NCBI GenBank assembly: GCA_964402995.1
Contig: CAYOEA010000001.1
Span: forward strand, 206,751-270,750
Source of the DNA: GCA-2686295 sp964402995
GTDB taxonomy: Archaea > Nanobdellota > Nanobdellia > Woesearchaeales > GCA-2686295
DNA: 64,000 bases
Reading direction: 5' to 3'
Shown: in pieces, positions 1-7,234 of the stretch
How the letters are laid out: the number at the start of each line of letters is the position of its first letter
Position numbering within the stretch: position 1 is the stretch's first letter
Position numbers and translations under genes: made by a program
Notes under the pieces: generated by a model
Told to the model about the DNA's origin: nothing
Databases searched by the model: none
What the model saw: the letters and a program-made list of their open reading frames with translations, nothing else

Positions 1-1359
1 TACCTTAGATACATTATTATAATATGAACCACCAGCAGGCATCCATGCTTGGACGTATAAACTGTTAATTCCAGGATAAGAATTCATAATTTCAACTTTG
101 GCTAAAGGTGCTTGCTTAGATTGAGCATCTACACCTTCACAAGTTATCCTTGCATTTTCAAGAGCAACAATTTCAGGCGAACCAGATTTACCAATTAAAC
201 TTACTTGAGCAGATACTATTCTTGGGAATTCCATATGATTCTTGGACATGGTAGTTGGACTTTGTAATTTTGTTTCAACAGCCCAATAATTAGGAGCTGC
301 ATCTTGATCTAAACCATAAACAAAGAAAGTTTTTGTTAACTCATTAGTGTTTCCAACAGAATCCATTAATACATAATCTATGATAGCATCAAAAGGTACG
401 TGATCTTCTGGAATACTCGCAATAAATTCACATCTCCAGTTATTGGCATATCTAACACAAGTTTTAGTTAAAGCTTCACCACCAAGATGAGTTAAGTTCA
501 TATAAACTTTAGGCGCATGTTCACTGTTTTCAATAACATCAACAACGATTGAAACAGCATCTCCAGCTCGAGTAATATTTAAACCAGATGTTGCTTCAAT
601 TGAAATATTTTTTAATTTAGGTTTTTCAGCATCACACAATAAACTTTTAGTCATTGAATTATCAAGCATGTTAAAAGCATCATCAAAAGTTTGACTTTTA
701 ATTATAGATAAAGAAATTGTTTGATCATGAGCGCAAGTAATTCTTGGATTCCCATAACAAGTCATGCCAGAACAATTCTGAACGAGTATAGTGCCAGAAG
801 TACCTAGTTTATATGCAACATTTTTGTCATCAAAAGAACCAGGACTATCTTGGAATTGAAACTTCATCTTAATATATTTTCCAGAAGGAACAGAACAATT
901 CTCAGTTGTACAAGAATCAGGACCTAAAGAAACAATAGTAGGTCTTGTATTATCAATAGAGAAAGTATAAGATTTGTTTACTTCAACGGTTTCATTTCCA
1001 TGAATTTTAAAATTAATATTAACATTTGCTTGAGGCAATTTTAGTTTTATACTTCTAATCCAACATTCAAAAGTGGAATTATCAATTTTGTCACAAGTTG
1101 TTTTGTGAACCATAGTGTCAAAATAATGATGAGTTTGAGCATACATAATGTTAGAATGAAGACCAGAATAATCAACATTAAAAGATTCAAAGTCAATACC
1201 GGTAACAACAATTTTCATATCAGAACTTGGAAATGTTGAAGAAGTTGAGACTGCACCAATAGGCTCGCCACGATGGTAAAATTCGAGTTCAGAAACGTCA
1301 AGAGCAGATGATAGCGGTAAAATTAGAATAAAAATTGCCAAAAAATAAATCCACCTCAT
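1..1359 (-). CDS. Secreted Ig-like surface protein (C-terminus off the window)
   Basis: An uninterrupted frame of 453 codons runs from ATG at 1359 to the window edge, so the C-terminus is missing. Residues 3-20 form a hydrophobic signal peptide (WIYFLAIFILILPLSSA) followed by a mature part rich in Ser, Thr and Asn. The body looks like successive beta-sandwich domains: segments such as FSIDNTRPTIVSL and the stretch starting PKLKNISIEATSG resemble linkers between Ig-like or PKD-like domains. Several Cys pairs (TTCDK...FECW, SCTTENCS, NCSGMTCYG) could form disulfides outside the cell. No catalytic motif is visible. I infer an exported cell-surface or S-layer-associated protein; the exact family is not recognised. 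Confidence 0.75.
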   Translation of the reverse strand, partial: MRWIYFLAIFILILPLSSALDVSELEFYHRGEPIGAVSTSSTFPSSDMKIVVTGIDFESFNVDYSGLHSNIMYAQTHHYFDTMVHKTTCDKIDNSTFECWIRSIKLKLPQANVNINFKIHGNETVEVNKSYTFSIDNTRPTIVSLGPDSCTTENCSVPSGKYIKMKFQFQDSPGSFDDKNVAYKLGTSGTILVQNCSGMTCYGNPRITCAHDQTISLSIIKSQTFDDAFNMLDNSMTKSLLCDAEKPKLKNISIEATSGLNITRAGDAVSIVVDVIENSEHAPKVYMNLTHLGGEALTKTCVRYANNWRCEFIASIPEDHVPFDAIIDYVLMDSVGNTNELTKTFFVYGLDQDAAPNYWAVETKLQSPTTMSKNHMEFPRIVSAQVSLIGKSGSPEIVALENARITCEGVDAQSKQAPLAKVEIMNSYPGINSLYVQAWMPAGGSYYNNVSKV

Positions 1360-1503
1360 AATACTAACCTCTTATTAATAGATAAACTATCTAAGTATTG
1401 ACTTATATAGTTTTCTATTTAAAATATTGATTCTAAATAAGAAAAAATAGAGGATGAATTAATAAAATAAAGAAAATAAAGAAAAAATAAAAACTAATAA
1501 AAT

Positions 1504-1926
1504 CTAACTTTTCATCTTTTTAGTAAGGATAATTTTCTCATTACACTTACCACATAAAAATACGACTGCATCTGCTGCTTTCTTTTTACCAGTTTTAGGA
1601 TTTAAAAGTTGAACTTTCTGTCTTTTGAAAGGGGTTGCTATTTCACCTTCAGTTTGACATTCAGGACAAGTGTATTGAATATTACAAGTTAAAGTGTCTT
1701 CATATTCTCCTTTCTCAACTGTATGATTGCATTCAGGACAGACATACTCTAAAGCTCTTGTTTTAGCTTTCTTAGTCTTTGGATTAACAGGTTTTCCCAT
1801 TAAACCTTTACTACACTTAGGGCAATTTTCTCTAAAAACCCATGCAACAGCCTTTCCAGTACTGCCTAGTTGTCTTCTTGTAAAATAAACACATTCACCC
1901 ATACTTTCCGGAAATCTTAATGACAT
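1504..1926 (-). CDS. Double zinc-ribbon protein
   Basis: This 140-residue protein holds two zinc ribbons. Ribbon 1 uses C35/C38 and C63/C66; ribbon 2 uses C87/C90 and C125/C128. Both halves carry a similar basic loop (NPKTKK in the first, NPKTGKKK in the second), so the protein looks like an internal duplication. Lys-rich loops fit nucleic-acid or ribosome binding, but no specific role can be named. It starts 12 bp after the stop of the DegT-like gene upstream on the same strand, so the two are probably co-transcribed. Confidence 0.7.
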   Translation of the reverse strand: MSLRFPESMGECVYFTRRQLGSTGKAVAWVFRENCPKCSKGLMGKPVNPKTKKAKTRALEYVCPECNHTVEKGEYEDTLTCNIQYTCPECQTEGEIATPFKRQKVQLLNPKTGKKKAADAVVFLCGKCNEKIILTKKMKS

Positions 1927-1938
1927 TTTTTAAATACC

Positions 1939-2724
1939 TCACGAAACTAATCGTTTTATTTCAATGCTAATAGCATCATCGAGTACTCGAATATATTTTG
2001 GACACTCAACCCACTCTAAGTTTTCTTGCTCACAATACTTTATTAATTTTTCCTTCTCAGATTCAGAAGAAAAACGAACAATAACATTTAAACCAAATTT
2101 ATCAGGATGAATAATATCAAAATCCTTTAAATCAATTTTAACTTTATTAACTATTTTTTTTAAGAAAGATAATCGGTTATTTAAGTTTGTAAGTTTTGAA
2201 AATAAAGTTTTAAAATCTAAATCTAAAAATTCAAACTTTTTGAAAAATTCTAAGAATTCATCATTATCAGTTGCGATAAAACCACCTTCACCAAGATCAA
2301 TTGGCTTCCATCGACCGAAACTGCAAACAAGGATATCTCCAAACATTGCATCTTTTGAACCAACACTACCACAAATATCATTAATCATAATAGAAGAATT
2401 TTGTTTACAAGAAGAGTATAAACTCTCAGAATCTTGATCAATAAAATAACCAGGCATTGAATTAAATAATAAAACAGAGTTTGATTCATTAAATTCCGAA
2501 ATTGAACCAAAATCAGTCATAATTATATTTTCAGTAAGTTTTAACTTCTTAATATATTGAGGATAAGTCATCCACCCACCCATATCAGGAATGAATATAT
2601 CAGAAAATCCTTTTTCTTGAACAAGTTTTAAAGATGCAAGGATTGCAGAATTACATCTAGAAGTAAATATTATATGTTTCTTTGAAGTAAGTTTTTTTAG
2701 AAACTCCTCGCATTTATCTTTCAT
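1939..2724 (-). CDS. DegT/DnrJ/EryC1-like PLP-dependent protein, short form
   Basis: The 261-residue protein resembles the core of DegT-family sugar aminotransferases. It has an early TSRCNSAILASL segment, an aspartate in INDICGSVGS (D116) where the family has the PLP-nitrogen-binding Asp, and the block GDILVCSFGRWKPIDLGEGG, in which K140 takes the place of the Schiff-base lysine ahead of a GEGG motif. Typical members have about 370 residues; here much of the C-terminal domain is missing or replaced by a short alpha/beta tail. Activity on a nucleotide sugar is plausible but the shortening makes the substrate uncertain. Confidence 0.6.
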   Translation of the reverse strand: MKDKCEEFLKKLTSKKHIIFTSRCNSAILASLKLVQEKGFSDIFIPDMGGWMTYPQYIKKLKLTENIIMTDFGSISEFNESNSVLLFNSMPGYFIDQDSESLYSSCKQNSSIMINDICGSVGSKDAMFGDILVCSFGRWKPIDLGEGGFIATDNDEFLEFFKKFEFLDLDFKTLFSKLTNLNNRLSFLKKIVNKVKIDLKDFDIIHPDKFGLNVIVRFSSESEKEKLIKYCEQENLEWVECPKYIRVLDDAISIEIKRLVS

Positions 2725-2819
2725 AATAAGTAAAACAAAGAAGTAGTTAATAAATCTAATTATTTGAACTTAAAAGTTTTAGATAAGATTTAAATAATTA
2801 AAAGATTAAAATAGATAAT

Positions 2820-3080
2820 ATGAATACAAAAACTAAAAATCCAACAGTTGCAGCCATTCTTAATTTTTTAATTCCAGGAATAGGTTATTTGTATGCACAA
2901 AAAAGAGAACACTTTGGATGGATGATACTTTCTTCAACAATAATACTAGGAGTATATAGTCTAAATAAACCTGACTTGATGAGAGATGGAGTATTTATGA
3001 TTGCAACTGCAATATTATCACTAGCATTTGCTTATGATGTATACTTTGAAATGACGCAGAGTAAGAAAATTAAGAAATAG
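2820..3080 (+). CDS. Small TM2-like membrane protein
   Basis: An 86-residue protein with three hydrophobic stretches (about 8-25, 33-47 and 57-75). The N-terminal block AAILNFLIPGIGYLYAQKR followed by FGW is close to the TM2-domain pattern, in which a Gly-rich membrane hairpin ends in a basic turn. It ends in a Lys-rich cytoplasmic tail. No enzymatic residues are visible. It stands alone, divergent from the DegT-like gene, with A/T-rich promoter sequence ahead of the ATG. Confidence 0.65.
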   Translation: MNTKTKNPTVAAILNFLIPGIGYLYAQKREHFGWMILSSTIILGVYSLNKPDLMRDGVFMIATAILSLAFAYDVYFEMTQSKKIKK

Positions 3081-3158
3081 AATAAATTCAGAATATAATT
3101 CTTTAAAGTAAGATTTAAATAATACTGAGAAGTTCAATCAGACAAATAATCTAAATTT

Positions 3159-3298
3159 GCCTCTTTAGCAGAACGATTTCGCTCGTTCGTAACGAAAGAT
3201 GGCATAAAGCCATAGAACAACAAAATAATAATATGCCTCTTTAGCAGAACGATTTCGCTCGTTCGTAACGAAAGATGGCATAAAGCCANNNNNNNNNN
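3159..3298. repeat. 76-bp tandem repeat upstream of tRNA-Thr, collapsed into a gap
   Basis: Two copies of a unit begin at 3159 and 3235 (period 76). The second runs into the N gap, and the tail of the unit reappears at 3389-3410 directly before the tRNA. Each unit opens with GCCTCTTTAGC, the same 11 bases that open the tRNA-Thr gene. Inside are short inverted repeats: GAACGA/TCGTTC, TTCG/CGAA and TGGC/GCCA. The unit is richer in G+C than its surroundings. The true copy number is hidden by the gap. Confidence 0.8.
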
Positions 3299-3388
3299 NN
3301 NNNNNNNNNNNNNNNNNNNNNNNNNNNNNNNNNNNNNNNNNNNNNNNNNNNNNNNNNNNNNNNNNNNNNNNNNNNNNNNNNNNNNNNN
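3299..3388. other. Assembly gap (90 N) inside the tandem repeat
   Basis: Ninety N bases interrupt the 76-bp repeat array. Repeat sequence is present on both sides, so the gap almost certainly hides further copies and its length is unreliable. Confidence 0.95.
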
Positions 3389-3410
3389 TAGAACAACAAA
3401 ATAATAATAT

Positions 3411-3482
3411 GCCTCTTTAGCTCAGTGGTAGAGCGTTACCTTGGTAAGGTAAAGGCCCCGAGTTCGACTCTCGGAAGAGGCT
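3411..3482 (+). tRNA. tRNA-Thr (GGT)
   Basis: A full cloverleaf can be drawn. The acceptor stem is GCCTCTT/AAGAGGC, the D arm GCTC/GAGC, the anticodon stem TTACC/GGTAA with loop TTGGTAA (anticodon GGT), and the T stem CCGAG/CTCGG with loop TTCGACT. There is no intron and no encoded CCA. The 3' acceptor strand is also the left half of a perfect 8-bp palindrome, GAGGCTTT-CT-AAAGCCTC (3477-3494). Its last 22 bases with flank recur at 6144-6165. Confidence 0.97.
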
Positions 3483-3490
3483 TTCTAAAG
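3469..3490 (+). repeat. Direct repeat at tRNA-Thr 3' end (attL-like)
   Basis: The 22 bases covering the end of the T stem, the 3' acceptor strand and eight downstream bases occur identically at 6144-6165 in the same orientation. This is the arrangement left when an element integrates at a tRNA 3' end and restores the gene. Confidence 0.75.
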
Positions 3491-3574
3491 CCTCGAGTCG
3501 AAGTGCTCAGAATTAAAAAACAATTCTGGCAAGTTGAAAATAAAAACATTTCCAACTACTCTCAAAAGAGGCTT
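3488..3574. other. Branched inverted-repeat element downstream of tRNA-Thr (copy A)
   Basis: An outer stem AAGCCTC/GAGGCTT (3488-3494 with 3568-3574), extended by GAGT/ACTC, encloses two hairpins. Hairpin 1 is TGC-T-CAGAATT / AATTCTG-GCA (3504-3531), with a single bulged T. Hairpin 2 is AGTTG..AAAT / ATTT..CAACT (3532-3557). Together they make a three-way junction. Hairpin 1 has the same TGCTCA...TGGCA frame as elements at 9248 and 55939. It could be a transcription terminator for the tRNA, an RNA, or a DNA recombination structure. Confidence 0.5.
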
Positions 3575-3583
3575 ATTCTAAAA

Positions 3584-4462
3584 TTATTGATGTTTCTTTG
3601 ATTCTTCACAAGCAAGTTTTGCAAGCATAATTGCACCTTCCTTAGATTGAGCAGCTGCAATAAAACGTGCTTTATGACAAAAAATAGCATCAGACACACC
3701 AGTAACTTTTGCAAGTTCTTCATTTTGAAGACCAGCCCAAGATTCAGGTAAATCAATTCTAGAATCATAAGTGTCAAACTCAATAGGAACAGTACTAACA
3801 GTCCAAGCACCATCTGAACGACCAAAGACAGCAAGTAATTTATCAGATTCCTTAATCACAGTTGTTTTCCAAGGACAATATTCTTCTATAACAACATAGT
3901 CTTTATCAGAGTATTCTGTTAAAGCCTTACGAACAATTATTTTTGCTGAAAGCTGCGCCTTAGCAACAGCCATTTCACGAACGAGAATAGATTTTGCAAG
4001 TTCAACCGCTTCTAAAAAAGCTGTATCAAACTCTTTTGTTTCTTGAAAAGTAGGCATGAATAACTCAAGTACTTTACTTAAACCATAAGGCTTAGCACCA
4101 AACTTATTTTTACCAAAAGGAACGCCATTATCGATAGCATCAATACCGCAAATAAGACGAGAATCAATCATTACAGCTTCCTCATTACTACATAGCTTTG
4201 AAGAAAAATGTTTCCAAATTAAACCACAAGCAGAATAAGGAGTTCCATCCACACGAATATCTTTAAATTCAGGTTGATGATGATCGAAACGATTTGTTTC
4301 TAAATCATAAATATAACCCACATCAACAACTATATCTGCTTCAGAAATTAACTGAGAGTCTCTTGTACGAACTACTTTTGCATCAGGATGTATTAGCTTA
4401 AGAATTGCTACAGCGAAAACGTCATCAGCATGATATGCACCATTATGTGTTACGATAATCAT
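3584..4462 (-). CDS. MYG1-family (UPF0160) metal-dependent hydrolase
   Basis: The 292-residue protein begins with the family signature HNGAYHADD (H6, H11, D13, D14) and carries RFDHHQPEF (D60-H61-H62), the DHH-like metal site. The family (eukaryotic MYG1 and bacterial homologues) belongs to the DHH phosphoesterase superfamily; MYG1 has been described as an RNA exonuclease. Length is close to that of bacterial members. The C-terminal part (WTVSTVP, PESWAGLQ, FCHKARFIA) also matches the family. It sits just inside the tRNA-bounded segment with the radical SAM gene, which suggests it was acquired with it. Confidence 0.9.
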   Translation of the reverse strand: MIIVTHNGAYHADDVFAVAILKLIHPDAKVVRTRDSQLISEADIVVDVGYIYDLETNRFDHHQPEFKDIRVDGTPYSACGLIWKHFSSKLCSNEEAVMIDSRLICGIDAIDNGVPFGKNKFGAKPYGLSKVLELFMPTFQETKEFDTAFLEAVELAKSILVREMAVAKAQLSAKIIVRKALTEYSDKDYVVIEEYCPWKTTVIKESDKLLAVFGRSDGAWTVSTVPIEFDTYDSRIDLPESWAGLQNEELAKVTGVSDAIFCHKARFIAAAQSKEGAIMLAKLACEESKKHQ

Positions 4463-4628
4463 TTAGTAAAGAACAATGAGATTGTTTATATGTTTTGCTG
4501 GGTGTGCATCACTCTGTTGTATCTAGAAATGTTTTTTATTCTTTATAGTTTATACCATTTCAACTCCATTTTATAAAGATTGTATGGTAGACACAAGAAA
4601 TGAATTATGATGCCTGAGCGAAAACCAG

Positions 4629-6026
4629 CTACTTATTCATTCTAAGCATGCCCAAACCTGTTTTGATATAATTTGGAAGATTTCCAGGATTTAATAAAGC
4701 AGTTTTTAGAAAATAAGATATCTTACTTGGTCTAAAGTAAAACTTTCTGGTTGCATACACATACAAATCCCATAACTCTTGCGAAGTCATATTCTCATGC
4801 TCAAATATAGGTTTTCCAGATACAGTAAACTTAGACCAATTAGTTGTTTTCAATCTGTCTTTATATATGTCGTATACTTTTGTTCCAGGATAAGGAACCA
4901 ATACTCCAAATTTTGCAATATCTGGATTAAGTTTGATAGAAAAATTAATTGTTTTCATTATAGATTTCTTTGTCTCACCAGGCAAACCCAATAAAAATAA
5001 TCCCCAACGAGAAAAACCATAATTTTTAGATATTTTAAAAGCATGACTTATTTTTTTTAGAGTTATACATTTATTATTCAGATCCAATATTCTTTGGTCT
5101 CCGCTTTCAACACCAAATACTAAACCATCAAAACCAGCGTTCCAAAATGAATCTAACATTTCTTTATCCATTGAATCAACTCTCACACCATTTTGAGGGA
5201 ATAATGATAAATCATAATTTCTTCTAGTTATCTCTTTACAAAGTGCAACTGTTTTCGTTTTATTCATATTAAAAACATCATCTGAAAAATTTATTCTTTT
5301 CACACCAAAAGTGTTCACTAATAAATCTATTTCTCCAAGTATATTCTCATTAGACCTTACCCTTAGGGTTCTACCAAATATATTCTTATTGCAAAATGAA
5401 CAAGTATAAGGACAGCCCCTGCTTGTAAAAATATTAGCTGTAGAAGCTTTTTTTGAACCAAAATAATGATATTTCTTTAAATCTAATAAATGCCATGCAG
5501 GATATGGAATTTCATCCAAATTTTTAATTAAAGGCCTATTAGGATTATGAAAACATTTTTTTTTATGTTTAAAAGAAATTCCTTTTATGGATGAAGTTTT
5601 TTGTTTATTCTTAATTGCATTAGCTAACTCTAGAAAAGTTTCTTCACCTTCTCCACGAACAATAAAATCTGCATATTCTAACCCTTCTTCCGGTAACGCA
5701 GTTGGATGGGGTCCACCGATGACATATTTAATGTCAGGAAAGTTTTTCTTAAGAGAGTCTATAATTTTGTAAACAGTCAATATTAAAGGAGTTGTGGATG
5801 TGAAACCTATCACTGAAGGAGAATAATCTTGAACAAGTTTTATTAACCTAGATAAATCATGCCTATTAGTACTTAAATCTAAAATTTTCACCTCAAAATC
5901 ATCACGTTCTAGAACTGAAGCAATATACGCAAGGCCAATAGGAGGATTCTCTGGAGCGAGATGTTTTAAATGAGTATACATTCGAATATCAACAGGCGGT
6001 TTTATAAGGAGAACTCTCATCATCAT
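4629..6026 (-). CDS. B12-binding-domain radical SAM enzyme
   Basis: The 465-residue protein has a cobalamin-binding-like Rossmann domain at residues 1-140 (RVLLIKPPVD, PPIGLAYIASVLE, VIGGPHPTALPEEGL), then a radical SAM barrel with C205-x3-C209-x2-C212. Domain order is that of class B radical SAM methyltransferases and related enzymes such as BchE and HpnP. The substrate cannot be told from sequence. It lies within the tRNA-bounded segment, 166 bp upstream of the MYG1 gene on the same strand. Confidence 0.88.
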   Translation of the reverse strand: MMMRVLLIKPPVDIRMYTHLKHLAPENPPIGLAYIASVLERDDFEVKILDLSTNRHDLSRLIKLVQDYSPSVIGFTSTTPLILTVYKIIDSLKKNFPDIKYVIGGPHPTALPEEGLEYADFIVRGEGEETFLELANAIKNKQKTSSIKGISFKHKKKCFHNPNRPLIKNLDEIPYPAWHLLDLKKYHYFGSKKASTANIFTSRGCPYTCSFCNKNIFGRTLRVRSNENILGEIDLLVNTFGVKRINFSDDVFNMNKTKTVALCKEITRRNYDLSLFPQNGVRVDSMDKEMLDSFWNAGFDGLVFGVESGDQRILDLNNKCITLKKISHAFKISKNYGFSRWGLFLLGLPGETKKSIMKTINFSIKLNPDIAKFGVLVPYPGTKVYDIYKDRLKTTNWSKFTVSGKPIFEHENMTSQELWDLYVYATRKFYFRPSKISYFLKTALLNPGNLPNYIKTGLGMLRMNK

Positions 6027-6143
6027 AAAATAAAATGATTCAGCTTAAATAGTTTTCTTTAACTAATTACCAAAAAAAAATTAGTGAAAAAATTATGTCC
6101 AAACTTAGTAAAGATTGAAAAGCTGTTGTAAAACTGATCTAAT

Positions 6144-6165
6144 TCTCGGAAGAGGCTTTCTAAAG
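6144..6165 (+). repeat. Second copy of tRNA-Thr 3' end (attR-like)
   Basis: These 22 bases are identical to 3469-3490, the end of the tRNA-Thr gene, in direct orientation. No other tRNA sequence precedes them. The copy overlaps the last bases of the PUA-protein gene, whose stop codon is at 6160-6162, so the original tRNA and that gene were probably adjacent and convergent before insertion. Confidence 0.75.
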
Positions 6166-6606
6166 ATTCCAGTACTTATCTCCAACGTAGAATAAATTTT
6201 GAATTACTTTGCCTGAGTTTGCCTGCATTAAATCTTCTGATGAAATAAGTGCTTTCCCTACAGCTAAACTTTTTTTGTTGTTTTCATCAATAATTACTAT
6301 ATAAGCATTTTTTTCAAATTCTTCAGCGGCAGTTATTCCAGGCCTCATTATATCAGCACCTTTAATAACAAATTTTACTGCACCCATATCAACAGTAACT
6401 TTTGGAAGTAAGTCTGGATGTTGAAGCAAAATTTTTATGTGAGGAAGCCAAGTATCTTCAATTTTAATAAAACATATGTTGTCATTAACACTTAAAGTTT
6501 CATCCTCTTCTACAACTTTAGATTTTTTGTTCATCAAAGTTTCTGCAAAAGAATTTAATTCTATGAATTTTTTAATATCAGATTTAGAGTATTGTTTTCT
6601 TGCCAT
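6160..6606 (-). CDS. PUA-domain RNA-binding protein (MCT-1/Tma20-like)
   Basis: The 148-residue protein has an N-terminal alpha/beta region with a conserved WLPHIKILLQHPDLLPKVTVD block, then a C-terminal PUA domain (VDMGAVKFVIKGADIMRPGI, later VIIDENNKKSLAVGKAL). This layout matches archaeal relatives of MCT-1/Tma20, which act with SUI1-fold partners on the small ribosomal subunit. Length is typical. The role in initiation or ribosome recycling is inferred from the family. Its 3' end overlaps the right tRNA-end repeat. Confidence 0.82.
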   Translation of the reverse strand: MARKQYSKSDIKKFIELNSFAETLMNKKSKVVEEDETLSVNDNICFIKIEDTWLPHIKILLQHPDLLPKVTVDMGAVKFVIKGADIMRPGITAAEEFEKNAYIVIIDENNKKSLAVGKALISSEDLMQANSGKVIQNLFYVGDKYWNL

Positions 6607-6703
6607 AATACTAAATTATGATTGAATTATATAATTGTTTTCTTTGTTTTAAATAAAGCAAAGACTAAGTTTTTTAAATTAAACGAGCATCACAAATAAA
6701 CAG

Positions 6704-7234
6704 ATGACAATTAGAATTAGTAAAAAGATTCCCGTCCTAACGGTTGAAGCAATAAAAGAAGTTATTGATAGAAATCATTACATGAGACGATTTGATTTAA
6801 AATTTAGAATCGAGACAGGATTTTCAACAATGGCAGCCAGACCAAGAATTAAGTTATTAATAATTGGTCGAAGAAAATATGTTGTCTCACTTGTAAGAGA
6901 AAAAAATAGCTTAAGAATTTCTGATTATAATTACCAAGAACAAATGGGTATAATTGCACATGAATTTGAACACATAATTGATTATGATAATAGAGGAGTA
7001 TTAAGATTAATTGGATTTGTAGTAAGATATATGTTCGATGAATCATATAGAAAATATATTGAACATAAAACAGATATTGACGCGATAAGAAGAGGATTTG
7101 GAAGAGAAGTCTTAGCATTCACTAAAAAACAATATAAAATTTTGAAAGGTAGAAAATTAAAATACACAAAAAAATTTTATATCTCACCAAACAAAATAAA
7201 AGAACTAATGATAAAAGAAAAACTTATTTTCTAA
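6704..7234 (+). CDS. Putative zinc metalloprotease (HEXXH)
   Basis: The 176-residue soluble protein contains HEFEH at residues 86-90 within GIIAHEFEHIIDY, the gluzincin zinc motif, and a downstream EHKTDIDA (from E120) that could give the third ligand, as in M48-type and SprT-like enzymes. The N-terminal half is a beta-rich domain and the C-terminus is very basic. No membrane segment is seen. Its last 11 bp overlap the convergent MscS gene. The peptide or protein substrate is unknown. Confidence 0.65.
   Translation: MTIRISKKIPVLTVEAIKEVIDRNHYMRRFDLKFRIETGFSTMAARPRIKLLIIGRRKYVVSLVREKNSLRISDYNYQEQMGIIAHEFEHIIDYDNRGVLRLIGFVVRYMFDESYRKYIEHKTDIDAIRRGFGREVLAFTKKQYKILKGRKLKYTKKFYISPNKIKELMIKEKLIF

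Larger units (their letters stand above)
3469..6165. mobile_element. Putative tRNA-Thr-bounded inserted segment (no recombinase)
   Basis: The segment lies between two identical 22-bp copies of the tRNA-Thr 3' end. It carries only two genes, both on the minus strand: an MYG1-family hydrolase and a B12-binding radical SAM enzyme. No integrase, transposase or replication gene is present, so it is either a decayed element, one mobilised by a recombinase elsewhere, or a segmental duplication end. An imperfect third copy of the tRNA end lies at 3568-3583. Confidence 0.4.

Noticed and set aside
3159..3298. Possible CRISPR array
   Set aside because: The copies are tandem with a fixed 76-bp period and no variable spacers, and no cas gene is near.
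3562..3834. 90-codon minus-strand ORF
   Set aside because: It is a hydrophobic frame-shifted shadow of the MYG1-family gene, which has all family motifs in its own frame.
6144..6165. Second tRNA-Thr gene
   Set aside because: Only the last 14 bases of the tRNA plus flank are present; there is no D arm or anticodon arm upstream.
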